Below, in pieces: positions 12,477-16,032 of a stretch of 16,032 nt of DNA. The notes below the pieces were generated by a model. The model did not search any database, was not told the origin of the DNA, and saw nothing but the letters and a program-made list of their open reading frames with translations. Position 1 is the first letter of the stretch. The number at the start of each line of letters is the position of its first letter. Made by a program: the position numbers and the translations under genes. Source of the DNA: an uncultured Treponema sp. Its GTDB lineage: Bacteria > Spirochaetota > Spirochaetia > Treponematales > Treponemataceae. The stretch covers positions 1 to 16,032 of the forward strand of contig NZ_CALHGC010000183.1 in NCBI RefSeq assembly GCF_938029485.1, given 5' to 3'.

Positions 12477-14878
12477 TTATTGCGATAGACGGCCCTGCAG
12501 GTTCGGGCAAAAGTACCGTTGCAAAGATGATCGCAGCGGATTTGGGTTTTACCTTTATGAATACCGGCAGCTTTTACCGTGCACTTGCACTCGCAGTGCT
12601 TCGCTCATTGGGCGGAGACAAAAGCGGCACCGGTGCGGAAAAACCGGATTTGGAAAATGAGACCAAGTGGACGAACTTTGCCGAAACCGTACCTCTTGAA
12701 TATAAACGGGACGGAATGTATCTAGGAAGCGTCTGCGCGGAACCGTATCTCCGCAGCGATGCCGTAGAATCGATTGTTGCCGCCCTCTCTGCGATTGTCC
12801 CCATTCGACATCTTATCAATAAAAAAATTCGTGCTGCAACAGCTCAACTGGACATTGTCTGCGAAGGTAGGGATATGACTACCGTCGTTTTTCCCAATGC
12901 CGAATGCAAGATATACCTCGATGCATCCGTGGAAGCCCGCACGCGACGCCGCTTCGGACAAGGTACCAGCAGTCTTTCGGAAGCTGAAATACGAAAAAGC
13001 ATCGAAGAGCGGGATGCTATCGACCGGAATAAAAAAGAAGGCAGTTTAAAAATTGCACAAGATGCTTTCTATTTAGATACATCGGACTTGACCATAATGC
13101 AGGTTTGTGAGAGAATAAAAGACAAAATACACGATAAAGGGTTATTTATGGAAAAGAAGGAAGTGGCAATGGATGCCGTTACAAATTCCGATCAGAGCAT
13201 CCAAACACAATTACCAGAGGAGTATTTAAATTTTGAATCTCCTGAAGTCGGAACATTAAAAGAAGGCCGTATTATTGCGATAAATGATGATTCGGTTTTT
13301 ATTGACGTTGGCGGTAAATCGGAAGGACGCGTTGCACGCGAAGAATTTGCCGAAGAACCCCAGATCGGCGATGCCGTACAGGTATTCATTGAAAAAACCG
13401 AGGCAACGGACGGTAAGCTGATTATCTCCAAGCAGAAAGCAGACCGTAACATTTTACGCAAAGAGTTGCAGAATGCATATCGGAATAAAACTCCGGTAAC
13501 GGGTGTTATTAAAAAACTTGTGAACAAGAGCGGATACGATGTCGAACTCGGTGCAAACATGATTGCATTCCTGCCGATCAGCCAAGCTGCCGCACAGAAA
13601 GTGGATAAACCTGAATCCCTGTTAGGCGAAAAGGGAACTTTCTATATTGAAAAGATAGTCTTTGACCGTAAGGGAAACAGAGACAATATTGTGGTTAATA
13701 GAAGAAAATATCTTGAAGATACGCTGGAAAAAAACCGTGAAGCATTTTTTGAAAATACCAACATCGGTGACGTTGTAAAGGGAACGGTAAAAAGTTTTAC
13801 CAGCTTCGGCGCTTTTATCGACCTCGGCGGCTTTGACGGCTTACTGCATATCAACGATATGAGCTGGGGTCATGTTACCCGTCCGAAAGATTTCGTTAAA
13901 AAAGGTCAAGAGATCGATTTAAAAGTTATCAGACTTGATCCTGCCGAAAAGCGCATCAATCTTTCATTAAAGCATTTTACACCTGATCCGTGGCTTGAAT
14001 TTGAAGATAAATTCCAAGTGAGCGATATCGTAAAAGGTCATGTTACAAAGATTACCGACTTCGGCGCCTTTGTGGAATTATCGGAAGGTATCGAAGGGCT
14101 CGTGCACATCAGTGAATTCAGCTGGGTGAAAAAGGTGAGCAAACCGAGCGATATGGTTAAAATCGGTGATGAAGTCGAATGTATGATCCTCGGTTATGAT
14201 ATTCAAGCGGGACGTGTCTCGCTCGGCTTAAAACAGGTAACGGCAAATCCGTGGGACAATATCGGTGAACGGTATCCTGTCGGAACCCGCTTAACCCGTA
14301 AGGTGGTGAAACTGACCAATGCCGGTGCTTTTATCGAGCTTGAAGAGGGAATCGACGGCTTCCTGCATGTCGACGATCTTTCGTGGACAAAACGGATACG
14401 CCATCCGAACAGTGAACTTGAAGTAGGCCAAGAGCTTGAAGTAATCGTCATTGAATGCAATCCGGCGGAGCATCGTATCCGCCTCGGCGTAAAACAATTA
14501 AGCGAAGATCCGTGGAAGACTTTTGCAGAAGCATATAAACCCGGCTCATTTGTCGAAGGCGAAGTTACATCGATAACGGATTTCGGTATATTTGTTAAAG
14601 TACCCGGCGGTATCGAAGGCCTTATTCACAAGCAAAATCTTGTAGAAAACCGCGAGGATAATACCGACGAAGTATTAAAGAAATATACCGTCGGCGATAA
14701 GGTAAAAGCAGTTGTTCTTGACGTGAATGTTAAGGATAAGAAAACCGCTTTTTCAATCCGCGACTATAAGAAACGTCTCCAGCAGGAAGAACTCTCCCGC
14801 TATATGTCGACCAAACAGGAAGACGGCGAAGGAGCCTTTACGCTCGGCGATTTAATGAAGAATAAAGCATCGGAATAA
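12473..14878 (+). CDS. cmk-rpsA: Cytidylate kinase fused to 30S ribosomal protein S1
   Basis: This 801-residue fusion joins two usually separate genes. Residues 1-225 are cytidylate kinase, which makes CDP from CMP: Walker A GPAGSGKST (7-15), MNTGSFYRA (29-37), CEGRDMTTVVFPNA (130-143), the arginine-rich lid ARTRRR (155-160) and IDRNKKEG (183-190). From about 259 to 765 come six S1 RNA-binding domains (about 259-322, 340-412, 432-502, 517-588, 603-675, 690-765), the number found in full-length bacterial S1, which brings mRNA to the ribosome. cmk and rpsA are adjacent in many bacteria, and the fused form is known in Treponema, so it is probably not an assembly error. The linker contains methionines at 226 and 233; the second has an internal ribosome-binding site. 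The start overlaps the hisS stop by four bases. Confidence 0.95.
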   Translation: MIIAIDGPAGSGKSTVAKMIAADLGFTFMNTGSFYRALALAVLRSLGGDKSGTGAEKPDLENETKWTNFAETVPLEYKRDGMYLGSVCAEPYLRSDAVESIVAALSAIVPIRHLINKKIRAATAQLDIVCEGRDMTTVVFPNAECKIYLDASVEARTRRRFGQGTSSLSEAEIRKSIEERDAIDRNKKEGSLKIAQDAFYLDTSDLTIMQVCERIKDKIHDKGLFMEKKEVAMDAVTNSDQSIQTQLPEEYLNFESPEVGTLKEGRIIAINDDSVFIDVGGKSEGRVAREEFAEEPQIGDAVQVFIEKTEATDGKLIISKQKADRNILRKELQNAYRNKTPVTGVIKKLVNKSGYDVELGANMIAFLPISQAAAQKVDKPESLLGEKGTFYIEKIVFDRKGNRDNIVVNRRKYLEDTLEKNREAFFENTNIGDVVKGTVKSFTSFGAFIDLGGFDGLLHINDMSWGHVTRPKDFVKKGQEIDLKVIRLDPAEKRINLSLKHFTPDPWLEFEDKFQVSDIVKGHVTKITDFGAFVELSEGIEGLVHISEFSWVKKVSKPSDMVKIGDEVECMILGYDIQAGRVSLGLKQVTANPWDNIGERYPVGTRLTRKVVKLTNAGAFIELEEGIDGFLHVDDLSWTKRIRHPNSELEVGQELEVIVIECNPAEHRIRLGVKQLSEDPWKTFAEAYKPGSFVEGEVTSITDFGIFVKVPGGIEGLIHKQNLVENREDNTDEVLKKYTVGDKVKAVVLDVNVKDKKTAFSIRDYKKRLQQEELSRYMSTKQEDGEGAFTLGDLMKNKASE
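13157..13171 (+). promoter_or_regulatory. Candidate internal ribosome-binding site and start for free S1
   Basis: AAGGAAG (13157-13163) lies five bases before an in-frame ATG (13169-13171, residue 233 of the fusion), just at the join of the kinase and S1 parts. Starting there would give a 569-residue protein, close to the usual length of bacterial S1. Another in-frame ATG is at 13148. Confidence 0.4.
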
Positions 14879-14898
14879 TGTTGCCGTAAGAGCAGCGT

Positions 14899-16032
14899 AT
14901 GTATATCTCAGGCCGTATTTTACCCGAAAGATTAGCTGCTCTTCTGCGGACGCCCCTATTCACCGATGGGTTTTCGGCTTCCGGTGATATGTTACTTGAG
15001 ATGATTCTCCGCTCGAGTATGCAAGCAGCGGACAGCGCCGCTGCTTCTCTTTTTTTAGCGGATGAAACGCTGCAAAAAGCTCGAACGGTTGCGTATATGT
15101 ATGACGGCACCTTTTATCGCTTTGACGCAAAGAGAGAGTTACCGGCAGCAGCGGCATGGGTGTTACGGCAAAATGAACCGTTGCGGATAAATACACCCGA
15201 TACGGAAAGCCGATTTATCTCCAACGGTATGGAGAAAACACCTTATGCAGCATCGGGTTTTATCGCCGTACCGCTTTGTATAAAAGATACCCGTATAGGC
15301 GTCCTTGAAGCGGTTGCTAAAAGCGATGGAGGAAATTTTTCAGAATCCGACCTTTCGGTATTGAGCCTTGTCGCAGGATATGCTGCGCCGGTTTACCGTA
15401 CTTCGTGTGCTTACCGGCTCTATGCAGATACTATAAAATGCAGGGAACAACAAACCGAATACGGTACGAAAGGAACGCCTTTTATAGCGGCGAGTCCGAT
15501 AATGAGGGAAAAGATCGAGCTTTGCAAACAGCTCGCGTTCTCCGATATACCGGTACTGATTATAGGTGAAAACGGAGTAGGAAAAGCGTCAGTTGCGAAG
15601 CAGCTGCATCTCCACAGCCGCAGAGCAGCTTACCCCTTTATTCGTGTGAATTGTGCCGAACCGGCAAAAGAGCTGCTTGCACACCGCTTGTTCGGCGATA
15701 ATTCGGACTGCACTGATGTTTCCGATGAGGACTGTTTTAAGCAAGCCGAAGGCGGAACTCTGTTCCTTGATGAAGCAGCCGCCATTCCGCTCGCATTCCA
15801 GCAAAAACTACTGGATAGGATAGTGGAGCGTGAACAAAACGGTAAAAATATACGATTAGTGGCTTCCACAACTCGCGATCTTGAACGCTTAACCCGCGGA
15901 GGAGATTTTCTATCGGAACTGTACGGCAAACTAAACGTATTACCGCTGTATATACCACCGCTGCGACAACGCAAAGAAGATATTGAAGCACTTGCTCAAT
16001 TCTTTTTGCATCAGACTACGCAGGAAATGCAA
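14899..16032 (+). CDS. GAF/AAA+ regulator of the sigma-54-activator lineage, degenerate; C-terminus beyond the window
   Basis: The first 378 codons are present and the frame is still open at the window edge. Residues 1 to about 175 look like a GAF sensor domain (for example GFIAVPLCIKDTRIGVLEAV). The AAA+ domain begins near 195 and shows Walker A GENGVGKAS (223-231) and Walker B GGTLFLDE (285-292). Between them the sigma-54-contacting GAFTGA loop is missing: after LFG comes a shorter acidic, cysteine-containing stretch (DNSDCTDVSDEDC). The usual arginine-finger segment FREDLYYRLNV reads FLSELYGKLNV, so both arginines are lost. The protein is clearly related to NtrC/FhlA-type activators but probably does not activate sigma-54 in the normal way. 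A DNA-binding helix-turn-helix would lie outside the window. The ATG follows cmk-rpsA by 20 bases with a weak TAAGAG site, so it is likely co-transcribed. Confidence 0.85.
   Translation, partial: MYISGRILPERLAALLRTPLFTDGFSASGDMLLEMILRSSMQAADSAAASLFLADETLQKARTVAYMYDGTFYRFDAKRELPAAAAWVLRQNEPLRINTPDTESRFISNGMEKTPYAASGFIAVPLCIKDTRIGVLEAVAKSDGGNFSESDLSVLSLVAGYAAPVYRTSCAYRLYADTIKCREQQTEYGTKGTPFIAASPIMREKIELCKQLAFSDIPVLIIGENGVGKASVAKQLHLHSRRAAYPFIRVNCAEPAKELLAHRLFGDNSDCTDVSDEDCFKQAEGGTLFLDEAAAIPLAFQQKLLDRIVEREQNGKNIRLVASTTRDLERLTRGGDFLSELYGKLNVLPLYIPPLRQRKEDIEALAQFFLHQTTQEMQ

Noticed and set aside
1..16032. CRISPR arrays, rRNA genes, toxin-antitoxin or defence genes
   Set aside because: No regularly spaced direct repeats, no rRNA-like sequence and no gene of these families were seen on either strand.

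Overview
The window most likely comes from a spirochaete of the genus Treponema, probably an oral or commensal one with moderate GC. This is inferred from gene content: a cytidylate kinase fused in frame to ribosomal protein S1 (an arrangement known from Treponema), an EF-G resembling the spirochaetal EF-G2, and many ordinary housekeeping genes with short gaps. No rRNA, intact tRNA or CRISPR array was seen.

Layout. Positions 1-1326 hold a nearly complete insertion sequence with a DD(35)E integrase-core transposase and doubled terminal repeats; its left tip is cut off by the window edge. Positions 1346-1838 hold the 3' end of an IS256-family element, broken at its inner side. A GNAT N-acetyltransferase follows (1918-2475). 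Next comes a 290-bp non-coding stretch with a good promoter and a chain of hairpins, which should be the leader of serS (seryl-tRNA synthetase, 2766-4040). secG has its own promoter (4135-4545). A large membrane diguanylate cyclase with a two-propeller sensor is at 4683-7700, and an EF-G2-like factor at 7773-9836. Convergent to it, with stop codons overlapping, is a 6-phosphofructokinase on the minus strand (9833-10912). A 190-bp divergent promoter region leads into an apparent operon: hisS (11103-12476), cmk-rpsA (12473-14878) and a GAF/AAA+ regulator of the sigma-54-activator lineage that runs off the window (14899-16032).

How the genes relate. serS, hisS, the EF-G and S1 all serve translation, and secG serves protein export. 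The kinase half of cmk-rpsA makes CDP. The diguanylate cyclase and the AAA+ protein are the two regulators: the first should turn a periplasmic signal into c-di-GMP, while the second has lost the residues normally needed to contact sigma-54.

Most notable points. (1) Three copies of a small imperfect-palindrome repeat with a conserved frame, two inside the serS leader, where one copy can fold in two mutually exclusive ways. (2) pfk and hisS both have a -10 box exactly six bases before the ATG, so both may be leaderless. (3) A Shine-Dalgarno-like site inside cmk-rpsA that could give free S1. (4) The AAA+ regulator without GAFTGA or arginine fingers. (5) The EF-G without the usual domain IV tip. 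I see no clearly new multi-gene system such as a defence island; the novelty here is mostly regulatory.
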